Part shown: positions 7,338-13,647 of the stretch, one piece after another | Numbering within the stretch: the first letter of the stretch is position 1 | Layout: each line of letters opens with the position of its first letter | NCBI GenBank assembly: GCA_045121095.1 | Contig: JBGVFN010000082.1 | Span: forward strand, 1 to 17,602 | Source: TWA4 sp045121095 | GTDB lineage: Bacteria; Bacillota; Clostridia; Lachnospirales; Lachnospiraceae | Direction of reading: 5' to 3' | DNA length: 17,602 nt | Made by a program: the position numbers and the translations under genes | Notes under the pieces: generated by a model | What the model was told of the DNA's origin: nothing | Databases searched by the model: none | The model's input: the letters and a program-made list of their open reading frames with translations, nothing else

Positions 7338-8984
7338 TTATTCAATAACCCAATCTTCCATATTACAGATGATAGGGCCGCCATGTCCATGTGGATGAGG
7401 AATCTGTGTATCCATGGAAAGATCAATGGCATCATTTATAAAATAACCATGTTCTATGTTTACAATATATAAATTTGTATATTCATCATCTACAAGTTTC
7501 TGTACTTCTTTCCATGCAGTAATTGCATCTTCCTGATTATTGGCACCAATTGCTTCTGCAATTTTAGCATCTACTTCTTCACTCTGAATACCACATACAT
7601 TATTCCAGCCTCCATCCAGGTAATATTCAGAATTATACATAGAATCTAATACTGTCGGACTGTACTGTCCCCAGCCCCATACAATACCACAGGTTCTCTG
7701 AAGTTCAATAGATTCGTCCCATGTAGCCGTTTTAATATCCATTTTAATACCGAGTTTTGCAGTTTCCTCAGCAACTGCAACTCCCAGCTGATAACGATCC
7801 TGATCTCCGCCAAGTGCATAAACCGTATATTCGCATTTCAGACCATCTTTTTCACGAACACCATCACCATCTGTATCTACCCATCCAGCATCTTCAAGAA
7901 TTTGAATTGCTTCATCAACACGTCCATCTTCAAAAGTTTCTGTGCTTGCCCATACAAGATTATCTGTAAAGTTTGTTGACACCTGACCAATACCATTAAA
8001 TGCATTATCAATAATCGTCTGACGATTAATGCCAATTGTTAAAGCTTCACGCACTGCTTTATCAGAAGTTACGTTATTACCTGCAACAACCTCATTACCT
8101 TCTTTATCTGTTACAGTCTGTTCCGGATTTACGATTAAATGGATATTACGAACATCCATTGTTTCAAATTTCTGAAGTGTCATACCATCAATTACTTCAT
8201 TTGCATAAGATGTTCCCACCATAACAATATCAAGCTGTCCGGACTGTGCCGCAGCAAACGCAGCATCCGCATCCATATAAACAAAAGTTACTTTTTCAAC
8301 ATCAGGTGTCTTTCCATAATAATTTTCGTTAATTCCTAAAATCATCTGCTGATTAGTATCATATTGAATCATCTTATATGCACCTGTACCGATTGGATAT
8401 TGATCAAATGTTTCACTATCATATGCATCACTCGGTACAATCTGAAGCATTGCTGTTGTGTCAAGGAAAGGTGAATATGCTTCTTTCAGCTTGAATTCAA
8501 CGATCTTATCATCTATCGCTGTTACAGATTCCAGTCTTGTCAGATCAACATTTTCATTATTTCCCTGATTATCCATAACTGTCTGATAAGTAAAAACAAC
8601 ATCTTCTGCTGTAAAATCACTGCCATCACTGAATTTCACATCTTCACGAAGTGTGAATGTGTAAGTCAGAGCATCTTCACTGATTTTCCAATCCACAGCA
8701 AGATCCCCAACATATTCGGAATCTGGATTTACCTGAAGCAATGCCTCATTAATAAATGGATAGCCATAACTCATAGCGCCTTTTACAGGGTCAAGGCTTC
8801 CTTCAAAAATAGAAGTACCTATGTATGCCGTGATTTCCTCATTTCCATCATCAACATTCTCTGCAACCGTTCCATTTTCTTTTTCAGTTCCCTGTGTTTC
8901 TTTCTTTTCAGTTGTTGATGAACATCCAACTGCACCAAATACCATTATCATAGCAAGTGTTATCGCCACGATTCTCTTTTTCAT
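7338..8984 (-). CDS. Substrate-binding lipoprotein, peptide/nickel family (SBP_bac_5)
   Basis: The extracellular binding protein (548 aa) of the importer. A lipoprotein signal peptide ends at Cys21 (FGAVGC), followed by an acidic linker (about 22-50). The family-5 fold then shows DWKISEDALTYTFTLREDVKFSDG, which is typical of the family. The C-terminus carries IPHPHGHGGPIICNMEDW. The His-rich tail suggests metal or metal-chelate binding, as in nickel-type members, but a peptide ligand is equally possible. A Ca-binding-like DTDGDGVRE segment also occurs. Shine-Dalgarno GGAGG (8994-8998) is 9 nt from ATG 8984. It is the first gene of the operon, with a predicted promoter at 9021-9049. Confidence 0.92.
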   Translation of the reverse strand: MKKRIVAITLAMIMVFGAVGCSSTTEKKETQGTEKENGTVAENVDDGNEEITAYIGTSIFEGSLDPVKGAMSYGYPFINEALLQVNPDSEYVGDLAVDWKISEDALTYTFTLREDVKFSDGSDFTAEDVVFTYQTVMDNQGNNENVDLTRLESVTAIDDKIVEFKLKEAYSPFLDTTAMLQIVPSDAYDSETFDQYPIGTGAYKMIQYDTNQQMILGINENYYGKTPDVEKVTFVYMDADAAFAAAQSGQLDIVMVGTSYANEVIDGMTLQKFETMDVRNIHLIVNPEQTVTDKEGNEVVAGNNVTSDKAVREALTIGINRQTIIDNAFNGIGQVSTNFTDNLVWASTETFEDGRVDEAIQILEDAGWVDTDGDGVREKDGLKCEYTVYALGGDQDRYQLGVAVAEETAKLGIKMDIKTATWDESIELQRTCGIVWGWGQYSPTVLDSMYNSEYYLDGGWNNVCGIQSEEVDAKIAEAIGANNQEDAITAWKEVQKLVDDEYTNLYIVNIEHGYFINDAIDLSMDTQIPHPHGHGGPIICNMEDWVIE

Positions 8985-9020
8985 AAAACATTTCCTCCAT
9001 AAATAAATATTGATGCCGCT

Positions 9021-9049
9021 ATTCTACTGATTTTGAAATATACTTACAA
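9021..9049 (-). promoter_or_regulatory. Sigma-A-type promoter of the ABC operon
   Basis: Read on the minus strand: TTGTAA (9049-9044), 17-bp spacer, TAGAAT (9026-9021). The -35 overlaps the C6/GGCTTG motif at 9047-9065. It lies between the LysR stop and the binding-protein start. Confidence 0.6.
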
Positions 9050-9065
9050 GCCCCTCGGGGGGTTA
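9047..9065 (-). promoter_or_regulatory. C6-GGCTTG operator candidate, copy 1 (ABC operon promoter)
   Basis: The minus strand reads TAACCCCCCGAGGGGCTTG. It shares TA-N-CCCCCC-N4-GGCTTG (14 of 19 positions) with the two copies upstream of the LysR gene and has the same position relative to its -35. It also forms a short CCCC/GGGG dyad that could add partial termination after the LysR gene. Confidence 0.55.
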
Positions 9066-9075
9066 ATCGTTTCTG

Positions 9076-9975
9076 TTATAACATTTCAGAATAGTCTTTT
9101 TTTACAAACTGAATATATTTGCCTGCCCAGATTCCAGGTTCAACCTCTTTTCTTTTTACATATCCCAAAACAGCTGTTGCTTCTTTCTCTTCATATAAAG
9201 AAACTATTTTATTTTTATCTGTTTTATCCTCAAAACAATCAATTACCATAATATCCGTCTGATTAAGCAATTCCTCAAGAATATAATCACTATTAGTAAT
9301 AACCGACGTCCTGAACCTTACCGTTATACCCTGTTTTTTCAGATCAGCATGAAAATATTCCTGTTTTTTTTCATCCTCACTATACTGTACCAGACAAATT
9401 TTCTGATTCTGCATTTTATCCTCTGCGCAAAAAGAATTTTGTGCATTACACAGTAATTTATACTTCATTCTTTTCAACTCTATAAATTCAAGCTGACTCT
9501 TTCTAACGATTTGTAAAAAAGAACCCAGTTCTCCTTCCGGAACGGAAACAAAACCAACTTCATCCTGCCCGCAGGAACACCTATGAAGAATCTCGCCCAA
9601 TTCTGCCGTTATAATCTGAAAACAGGCGTTCTCATCAGAATATTTTTTATAAAACTCAACAAAACAGGATGACATCCATACCCCCGGAACACATGAGATC
9701 TGAAGTTTTACTTCATTTTCTGTTTTCGAATATGCAGCCAGCTGATTTACATTTTCAACTGCCCGATATGCATACTCATATATTTTCTGTCCTTTACTGG
9801 TCAGACGAATTCCACGATTCATACGATAAAACAAAGAAAATCCCAACTCATCCTCCAAGGTTCTGATTGTTTTACTAACATTAGGCTGTGTTGTATACAA
9901 AACATTAGCTGCTTTACTAAAGGACTCCTGATCTGCACATGCCACAAAATATTGTAGTTGTTTCATCTCTATCAT
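9076..9975 (-). CDS. LysR-type transcriptional regulator
   Basis: A 299-residue LysR-family protein. The N-terminal winged helix-turn-helix (about residues 4-62) includes MKQLQYFVACADQESFSKAA and the recognition-helix region TTQPNVSKTIRTLEDELG. The rest is a diverged effector-binding domain in which the usual hydrophobic effector-site motif reads LHRCSCGQDEVGFVSV, with a Cys-x-Cys pair. Shine-Dalgarno AAGGAG (9985-9990) is 9 nt from ATG 9975. It lies directly upstream of, and on the same strand as, the ABC operon. The related motifs at its own promoter and at the operon promoter make it the likely local regulator. The effector is unknown; the Cys pair might sense metal or redox state, which is speculation. 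Confidence 0.9.
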   Translation of the reverse strand: MIEMKQLQYFVACADQESFSKAANVLYTTQPNVSKTIRTLEDELGFSLFYRMNRGIRLTSKGQKIYEYAYRAVENVNQLAAYSKTENEVKLQISCVPGVWMSSCFVEFYKKYSDENACFQIITAELGEILHRCSCGQDEVGFVSVPEGELGSFLQIVRKSQLEFIELKRMKYKLLCNAQNSFCAEDKMQNQKICLVQYSEDEKKQEYFHADLKKQGITVRFRTSVITNSDYILEELLNQTDIMVIDCFEDKTDKNKIVSLYEEKEATAVLGYVKRKEVEPGIWAGKYIQFVKKDYSEML

Positions 9976-10010
9976 AATCCCAGACTCCTTTTCTGTATGT
10001 TTCTATTAAA

Positions 10011-10039
10011 AATTTATCATTAGAAACCACACTCCGCAA
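10011..10039 (-). promoter_or_regulatory. Promoter of the LysR gene
   Basis: Read on the minus strand: TTGCGG (10039-10034), 17-bp spacer, TAAATT (10016-10011, 4 of 6 to consensus). The TTG of the -35 is the end of the C6/GGCTTG motif at 10037-10055, exactly as at the ABC operon promoter. Confidence 0.5.
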
Positions 10040-10055
10040 GCCGGGTGGGGGGATA
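10037..10055 (-). promoter_or_regulatory. C6-GGCTTG operator candidate, copy 2 (LysR promoter)
   Basis: The minus strand reads TATCCCCCCACCCGGCTTG. It is identical to copy 3 in inverse orientation, giving a perfect 19-bp inverted repeat with 10196-10214. Confidence 0.6.
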
Positions 10056-10195
10056 GCCCGTTATAACTAATCTTAATGTTTTTATTCCTTTTAGGAATAT
10101 CTTTTTCCGACATTGATTATTACAAACTTCCTGAACTTTACCAGCACACCTGAATTTTAAGTTCTGATATTTCTAATCAGAATAACTGCCTCAAA

Positions 10196-10214
10196 TATCC
10201 CCCCACCCGGCTTG
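10196..10214 (+). promoter_or_regulatory. C6-GGCTTG operator candidate, copy 3 (plus-strand promoter)
   Basis: The plus strand reads TATCCCCCCACCCGGCTTG, with its final TTG forming the start of the -35 box TTGTAG, the same geometry as copies 1 and 2. Confidence 0.6.
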
Positions 10215-10240
10215 TAGAAAACATAAATCTAAATTATACT
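10212..10240 (+). promoter_or_regulatory. Plus-strand promoter facing the gene-free stretch before spoIIID
   Basis: TTGTAG (10212-10217), 17-bp spacer, TATACT (10235-10240). A start near 10247 is expected. Confidence 0.5.
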
Positions 10241-10246
10241 TAGGTC

Positions 10247-10406
10247 AGTTTTAAAAGATTAACAATTTTCTTTCTTAAGTTTATCATTTGTTACATTTAA
10301 TACTCCTATCCTGTACCACTTTTATAAAAAATTGTTATTCTAAAACTCCTCTAAAAACTAATGTCATGTAAAAACGGGAAGACAACAATGCCTTCCCGTT
10401 TTTACA
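10247..10406 (+). ncRNA. Candidate small RNA, about 160 nt, between promoter and terminator
   Basis: The segment runs from the expected start of the plus-strand promoter to the end of a strong hairpin terminator. I see no start codon with a ribosome binding site and no convincing short ORF in it. The body is AU-rich and, apart from the terminator, shows little obvious structure. It might be a regulatory RNA controlled together with the ABC operon. No known RNA family is recognised, so this is an inference from signals alone. Confidence 0.35.
10367..10406 (+). terminator. Strong intrinsic terminator (bidirectional shape)
   Basis: TGTAAAAACGGGAAG (10367-10381) pairs perfectly with CTTCCCGTTTTTACA (10392-10406), a 15-bp stem with a 10-nt loop. 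The A-rich and T-rich outer parts give a T-tract on either strand. No protein gene ends into it on either side, which implies an otherwise unexplained transcript. Confidence 0.85.
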
Positions 10407-10468
10407 TAATACAATTCAAAATTGACTTCTATTATAGTGGAAGAATGAAAAGAATCAAGTTCATATTC

Positions 10469-10495
10469 ATAAGGTTCCTTCTCCCCGCATAAACT
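10469..10495 (+). promoter_or_regulatory. Sigma-E-like promoter of spoIIID
   Basis: ATA (10469-10471), 16 bp, then CATAAACT (10488-10495). This resembles the sigma-E pattern ATA-N16-18-CATACANT. A start near 10502 leaves about 22 nt before the TTG start codon. spoIIID is a sigma-E target in Bacillus subtilis. Confidence 0.45.
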
Positions 10496-10512
10496 GTACA
10501 AACAGTTTATGC
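10487..10512. promoter_or_regulatory. 10-bp perfect dyad at the spoIIID promoter
   Basis: GCATAAACTG (10487-10496) and CAGTTTATGC (10503-10512) flank TACAAA. The left arm covers the -10 region and the right arm the probable transcription start, so it may be an operator. Confidence 0.6.
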
Positions 10513-10523
10513 AGGTACTTTTT

Positions 10524-10793
10524 TTGAAAGATTATATCGAAGAACGTTCCGTGGATATCGGTAATTATATTGTAGAAAATGGAGCAACTGTCCGCCAGAC
10601 AGCTTCACGGTTTGGAATTAGCAAATCTACGGTTCATAAAGACGTAACCGTCCGCCTTGGCGAAATTAATCCCTGTCTGGCTGCCCGCGTCCGCTCGGTA
10701 CTTAACCTCAATAAATCCGAACGGCACATCCGCGGCGGTATGGCTACGAAAGCAAAATATCTGAAGAAAAAGGAAGAATATCCGGTCTCTTGA
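10524..10793 (+). CDS. spoIIID: Sporulation transcription factor SpoIIID
   Basis: A small helix-turn-helix regulator (89 aa from TTG) that in B. subtilis modulates many sigma-E mother-cell genes. Diagnostic segments: KDYIEERSVDIGNYIVENGA at the N-terminus, the HTH region TVRQTASRFGISKSTVHKDV (about residues 22-41), EINP, and the basic C-terminal SERHIRGGMATKAKYLKKK that contacts DNA. TTG 10524 is chosen because family members begin (M)KDYI and CAGGT lies about 7-8 nt upstream. The in-frame ATG 10509 adds five atypical residues, lacks a ribosome binding site and falls in the dyad only about 8 nt from the predicted transcript start. The gene is monocistronic and ends at a hairpin terminator. 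Confidence 0.93.
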   Translation: MKDYIEERSVDIGNYIVENGATVRQTASRFGISKSTVHKDVTVRLGEINPCLAARVRSVLNLNKSERHIRGGMATKAKYLKKKEEYPVS

Positions 10794-10826
10794 ATATGAA
10801 TATGTATTTGTATTTGTGATTCACGA

Positions 10827-10880
10827 AGAAGGACATCCAGCACACAAACATACTGAATGTCCTTCTATCCTTCTTTTTTA
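10827..10880 (+). terminator. Terminator after spoIIID
   Basis: AGAAGGACAT (10827-10836) pairs with ATGTCCTTCT (10857-10866), extended by CAG/CTG inside, followed by ATCCTTCTTTTTTA. It lies between the convergent spoIIID and dehydrogenase genes; its T-tract suits the plus strand better. Confidence 0.8.
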
Positions 10881-10899
10881 TACTCCTCGCTTCAGCCCC

Positions 10900-11985
10900 T
10901 TACACATCCAGCTTCCGCGCTGCTTCCAGAATCATCTCCTCCGTCACCTGATAAGGATAATGTTCCAAATCTTCATCCGCTGCAATGATATGAGCAACCT
11001 TCTTCACATCCTCCAAAGTAACACCGATTTCCTTCAGACTCACCGGCAGACCAATCTTCCGGTTAAATTCCTGCATTTTCCGGCATTCTTCTTCTTTTCC
11101 GTCAATCAGCAGAAGCATCAGGACGCCAAAGCCAACAACTACTCCGTGAAGATGTTCTTTTTCGGTTTCATCAAAGTCCGGCAGACTGCAGAGACCATAG
11201 AAAAATGCATGGGCTACTCCGCCGTTATAATCCATGGTGTGGTCTCTTGCCACCAGCATGGACACCCAGCCGGTTGTAATAATGATGGCAAGTGCTGCCT
11301 GCTCCAGGTCATAGGAAGCAATCTTCTCTTCGTTGTCCCGCAGAGCCTGTTCTCCATGCTGCACCAGCGTTTCCATGCACATCCGGCTCATATTAACGCC
11401 CATTGCCCGGAAATGTTCTAACTGCTCTCCCCGTGCAGAAACACTGACTTCATAATATTTCGCATACGTATCACCAATTCCGGCCCACAGATACTGCGCA
11501 GGCGCATTGGCCATAATCTCCGTATCCAAAAATACATGAATGGCAGATTTCAGGAAATGCACAAATTTGCAAAAACTTCCGTCTTCATTGTAAACAATGG
11601 AAACAGAGGAAGAAGCCGCACAGTTGGACGCAATGGTAGGAAATGCCGCGTAAGGCTTCTCGGTTTCCAGGCTGACCAGCTTACAGGTATCCACCGCTTT
11701 TCCGCCGCCAACTGCAAAAATCATATCTGCTTCCTGAACCGCAGGATCTGCTGCCAGGCGCTTGGCTGCCGCAAAAGTACATTCCTTTCCAAACCAGACA
11801 AACCCGGTAATCTCCATGTCAGAGCCCTCCAGCGCCTTCAGCAATTTCTCCTTCGCCGCCGCCATAGCACGCTCTCCGCCGATCACTACCGCCTTTTTCC
11901 CATACAACCTGCAAAACTCTGGAATTTTTTTATAAGACTCCGGTCCCACAGTGTAGGAAGGGATTACAACTGAATAATTCTCCAT
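10900..11985 (-). CDS. Iron-type (group III) alcohol/polyol dehydrogenase, glycerol dehydrogenase-like
   Basis: A 361-residue cytoplasmic NAD(P)-linked oxidoreductase of the GldA/Fe-ADH superfamily. The dinucleotide-binding loop is GGGKAVDT (93-100). Candidate metal ligands are Asp172 (GIGDTYAK), His259 (GGVAHAFFYG) and His280 (HLHGVVVGFG), matching the Asp-His-His triad of glycerol dehydrogenases. SNCAASSSVSIVYNEDG matches the GldA-type segment before the metal site. Substrate is not certain: glycerol, another polyol or a small aldehyde/ketone. Shine-Dalgarno AAAGGAG (11993-11999) is 7 nt from ATG 11985. It is a single gene divergent from the aminotransferase, with a 251-bp shared upstream region. 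Confidence 0.9.
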   Translation of the reverse strand: MENYSVVIPSYTVGPESYKKIPEFCRLYGKKAVVIGGERAMAAAKEKLLKALEGSDMEITGFVWFGKECTFAAAKRLAADPAVQEADMIFAVGGGKAVDTCKLVSLETEKPYAAFPTIASNCAASSSVSIVYNEDGSFCKFVHFLKSAIHVFLDTEIMANAPAQYLWAGIGDTYAKYYEVSVSARGEQLEHFRAMGVNMSRMCMETLVQHGEQALRDNEEKIASYDLEQAALAIIITTGWVSMLVARDHTMDYNGGVAHAFFYGLCSLPDFDETEKEHLHGVVVGFGVLMLLLIDGKEEECRKMQEFNRKIGLPVSLKEIGVTLEDVKKVAHIIAADEDLEHYPYQVTEEMILEAARKLDV

Positions 11986-12111
11986 AAAATTTCTCCTTTC
12001 CCAGGTAAATTTTGATACGATATCACTTTTTACTTTCTATAGATGTACGTTCCATTTTAAGATAAATTTCTCTCAAATGCGCTTTCTCCACCTTGTTTTT
12101 CGCACATTAAC

Positions 12112-12165
12112 GTGATAAAATCACATTCATAAACTTAAAGTGTGTCTGAAAAATCACTTAGACAC
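12112..12165. promoter_or_regulatory. Dyad-rich region between divergent dehydrogenase and aminotransferase genes
   Basis: GTGAT-AAA-ATCAC (12112-12124) is a perfect small dyad resembling CRP/FNR half-sites but with GTGA-N5-TCAC spacing instead of N6. GTGTCT (12142-12147) pairs with AGACAC (12160-12165), and AAGTG/CACTT (12138-12142 and 12155-12159) offers an alternative pairing. These are operator candidates only; the regulator is unknown. Confidence 0.35.
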
Positions 12166-12236
12166 GCTCCAGTGTGAGGCATACTATATACATTCCAAAA
12201 AATCTGAATTTTTAATTCTTTCTACGAGGTGTCCCC

Positions 12237-13508
12237 ATGTTAAACAAACAATACACAAACATGCTTAACGAAAAAGATATCATCTTTGAAATCTTTAACT
12301 ACTCCCAGAAACGCGCCATGGAAATTGGGGCTGAAAATGTTCACAATTTTAGTCTGGGCAATCCTTCTGTTCCCGCACCGGAAGCAGTTCCTGCGGTGAT
12401 TCATGAAAAATTACAGACTCTGGATCCGTTGGCGCTCCACGGCTACAGCCCCTCCACAGGAATCCCGGAGGTAAAGGAGAAAATTGCAGCCGATCTGAAT
12501 CAGCGGTACCGTAATGATAACCGCCATATTACCAGCTATAATAGCAATCATCACATTACCAGCTGTAATAACACCGCCAGCAGCTATAACAACACCCCCA
12601 CTCCCTACTCCGCATCCAACCTGTTCATCACCGCCGGTGCTGCCAGCGCTCTGGCCCATGCCCTTCGGGCGGTTTCCAATCCAGGTGATGAAATTCTGAC
12701 CATTGCGCCCTATTTCCCGGAATACGTGCCTTACGCAGCTGGTGCTGGTCTGAAATTGAAGGTTGTACCGGCTGATACAGACACTTTCCAGGTTCCTTTT
12801 GATGCGCTGGAAGAAATGCTGACCCCTTCCGTTGCTGCAGTACTGATCAACTCTCCCAATAACCCCAGCGGTATCGTGTACTCCACAGAAACCATCAAAC
12901 GGCTGGCTGAGATTCTTACCCGCAAATCAGAAGAATTCGGACAGCCCATCTTCCTGATCTCCGATGAACCTTACCGCGATATTATTTTCCAGGGAACAGA
13001 CAGCCCTTATGTAGCCAATTTTTATGCCAACACCATTACCTGCTACTCCTTCAGCAAATCCATTTCCCTGCCTGGAGAGCGAATCGGCTATCTGGCGGTA
13101 AATCCGGACTGTGAATATGCCCGGCAGATCATCGAAATCTGTCCTCAGATTTCCCGTACTACCGGTCATAACGGCGCTGCCTCTTTGATCCAGCGTACCG
13201 TTGGTGAAGTCTGTTCCATGACTTCTGATCTGTCCGTTTATGAGACCAACAAAAAGCTGCTTTACGAAGCGCTGACCGAATATGGCTATCACTGTGTAGA
13301 GCCCGGCGGAACCTTCTATATGTTCCCCCGATCACTGGAATCGGATTCCATGGCATTTTGTAAACGGGCCATGGAAATGGATCTGATGCTGGTTCCCGGT
13401 GATAATTTCGGCTGTCCCGGTCATTTCCGTATTGCCTACTGCGTTCCCACAGAACGTGTTAAAAAAGCGCTTCCGGTTTTCAAACGGCTGGCTGAAAGTT
13501 ATCAGTAA
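12237..13508 (+). CDS. PLP-dependent class I aminotransferase with a low-complexity insertion
   Basis: A cytoplasmic fold-type I aminotransferase (423 aa), likely acting on an amino acid/2-oxo acid pair. The PLP lysine is Lys274 (SFSKSISLPGERIGY). Other cofactor and substrate motifs are NSPNNPSG, ISDEPYRDI and the substrate-binding Arg in HFRIAYC; LHGYSPSTGIPEVKEKIA also fits the family. Between LNQRY and NLFITAGAASALAHAL, where relatives have about ten residues, there is an extra Asn/Ser/His/Thr-rich stretch (about residues 94-125). GAGGT (12226-12230) is 6 nt from ATG 12237; a second Met at residue 9 is less well placed. The specific substrate cannot be stated. The gene is monocistronic. 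Confidence 0.9.
   Translation: MLNKQYTNMLNEKDIIFEIFNYSQKRAMEIGAENVHNFSLGNPSVPAPEAVPAVIHEKLQTLDPLALHGYSPSTGIPEVKEKIAADLNQRYRNDNRHITSYNSNHHITSCNNTASSYNNTPTPYSASNLFITAGAASALAHALRAVSNPGDEILTIAPYFPEYVPYAAGAGLKLKVVPADTDTFQVPFDALEEMLTPSVAAVLINSPNNPSGIVYSTETIKRLAEILTRKSEEFGQPIFLISDEPYRDIIFQGTDSPYVANFYANTITCYSFSKSISLPGERIGYLAVNPDCEYARQIIEICPQISRTTGHNGAASLIQRTVGEVCSMTSDLSVYETNKKLLYEALTEYGYHCVEPGGTFYMFPRSLESDSMAFCKRAMEMDLMLVPGDNFGCPGHFRIAYCVPTERVKKALPVFKRLAESYQ
12525..12597 (+). repeat. Imperfect in-frame repeat within the aminotransferase gene
   Basis: CATATTACCAGCTATAATA at 12525 recurs as CACATTACCAGCTGTAATA at 12552, an offset of 27 bp, followed by related AGC-TAT-AAC-AAC-ACC codons. It encodes HITSYN...HITSCNN...SSYNNT. 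Confidence 0.75.
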
Positions 13509-13532
13509 GTCGCTTCCCATAAGCGCTTGTTC

Positions 13533-13567
13533 AAAGACAGTTCAACAAATGCTGAACTGTCTTTTTT
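13533..13567 (+). terminator. Terminator after the aminotransferase gene
   Basis: AAAGACAGTTCA (13533-13544) pairs perfectly with TGAACTGTCTTT (13553-13564), giving a 12-bp stem, an 8-nt loop and six Ts. Confidence 0.92.
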
Positions 13568-13647
13568 ATAAAAATTCTTAAATCACTGCTTTTTAAACAC
13601 AGTTTTCCTTTTAGGTATTCTCCTTAGATATTTTTCAAAATACCACT

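Larger units (their letters stand above)
10037..10214. repeat. Perfect 19-bp inverted repeat bounding a 178-bp segment
   Basis: CAAGCCGGGTGGGGGGATA at 10037-10055 is the exact reverse complement of 10196-10214, with 140 bp between. The inner segment holds a further dyad TTCTGAT/ATCAGAA (10162-10168 and 10176-10182) and ATTCC/GGAAT near 10085-10099. It is read here as the divergent regulatory region between the LysR promoter and a plus-strand promoter; a MITE-like origin is an alternative. No target-site duplication directly abutting the arms was found. Confidence 0.85.

Noticed and set aside
7196..7435. Minus-strand ORF across the binding protein/permease gap
   Set aside because: It is out of frame with both genes and spans the intercistronic hairpins; a shadow frame.
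10037..10055. G-quadruplex in GGGTGGGGGG
   Set aside because: Only about two to three G-tracts are available without a fourth nearby; the operator reading explains it better.
10006..10113. A 35-residue minus-strand ORF (MSEKDIPKRNKN...) overlapping the LysR promoter
   Set aside because: No well-placed ribosome binding site, it runs through the operator and both promoter boxes, and codon content reflects the C6 motif; it is better explained as chance.
12112..12124. CRP/FNR site GTGATAAAATCAC
   Set aside because: The half-sites are separated by 5 instead of 6 bp; kept only as an unassigned dyad.
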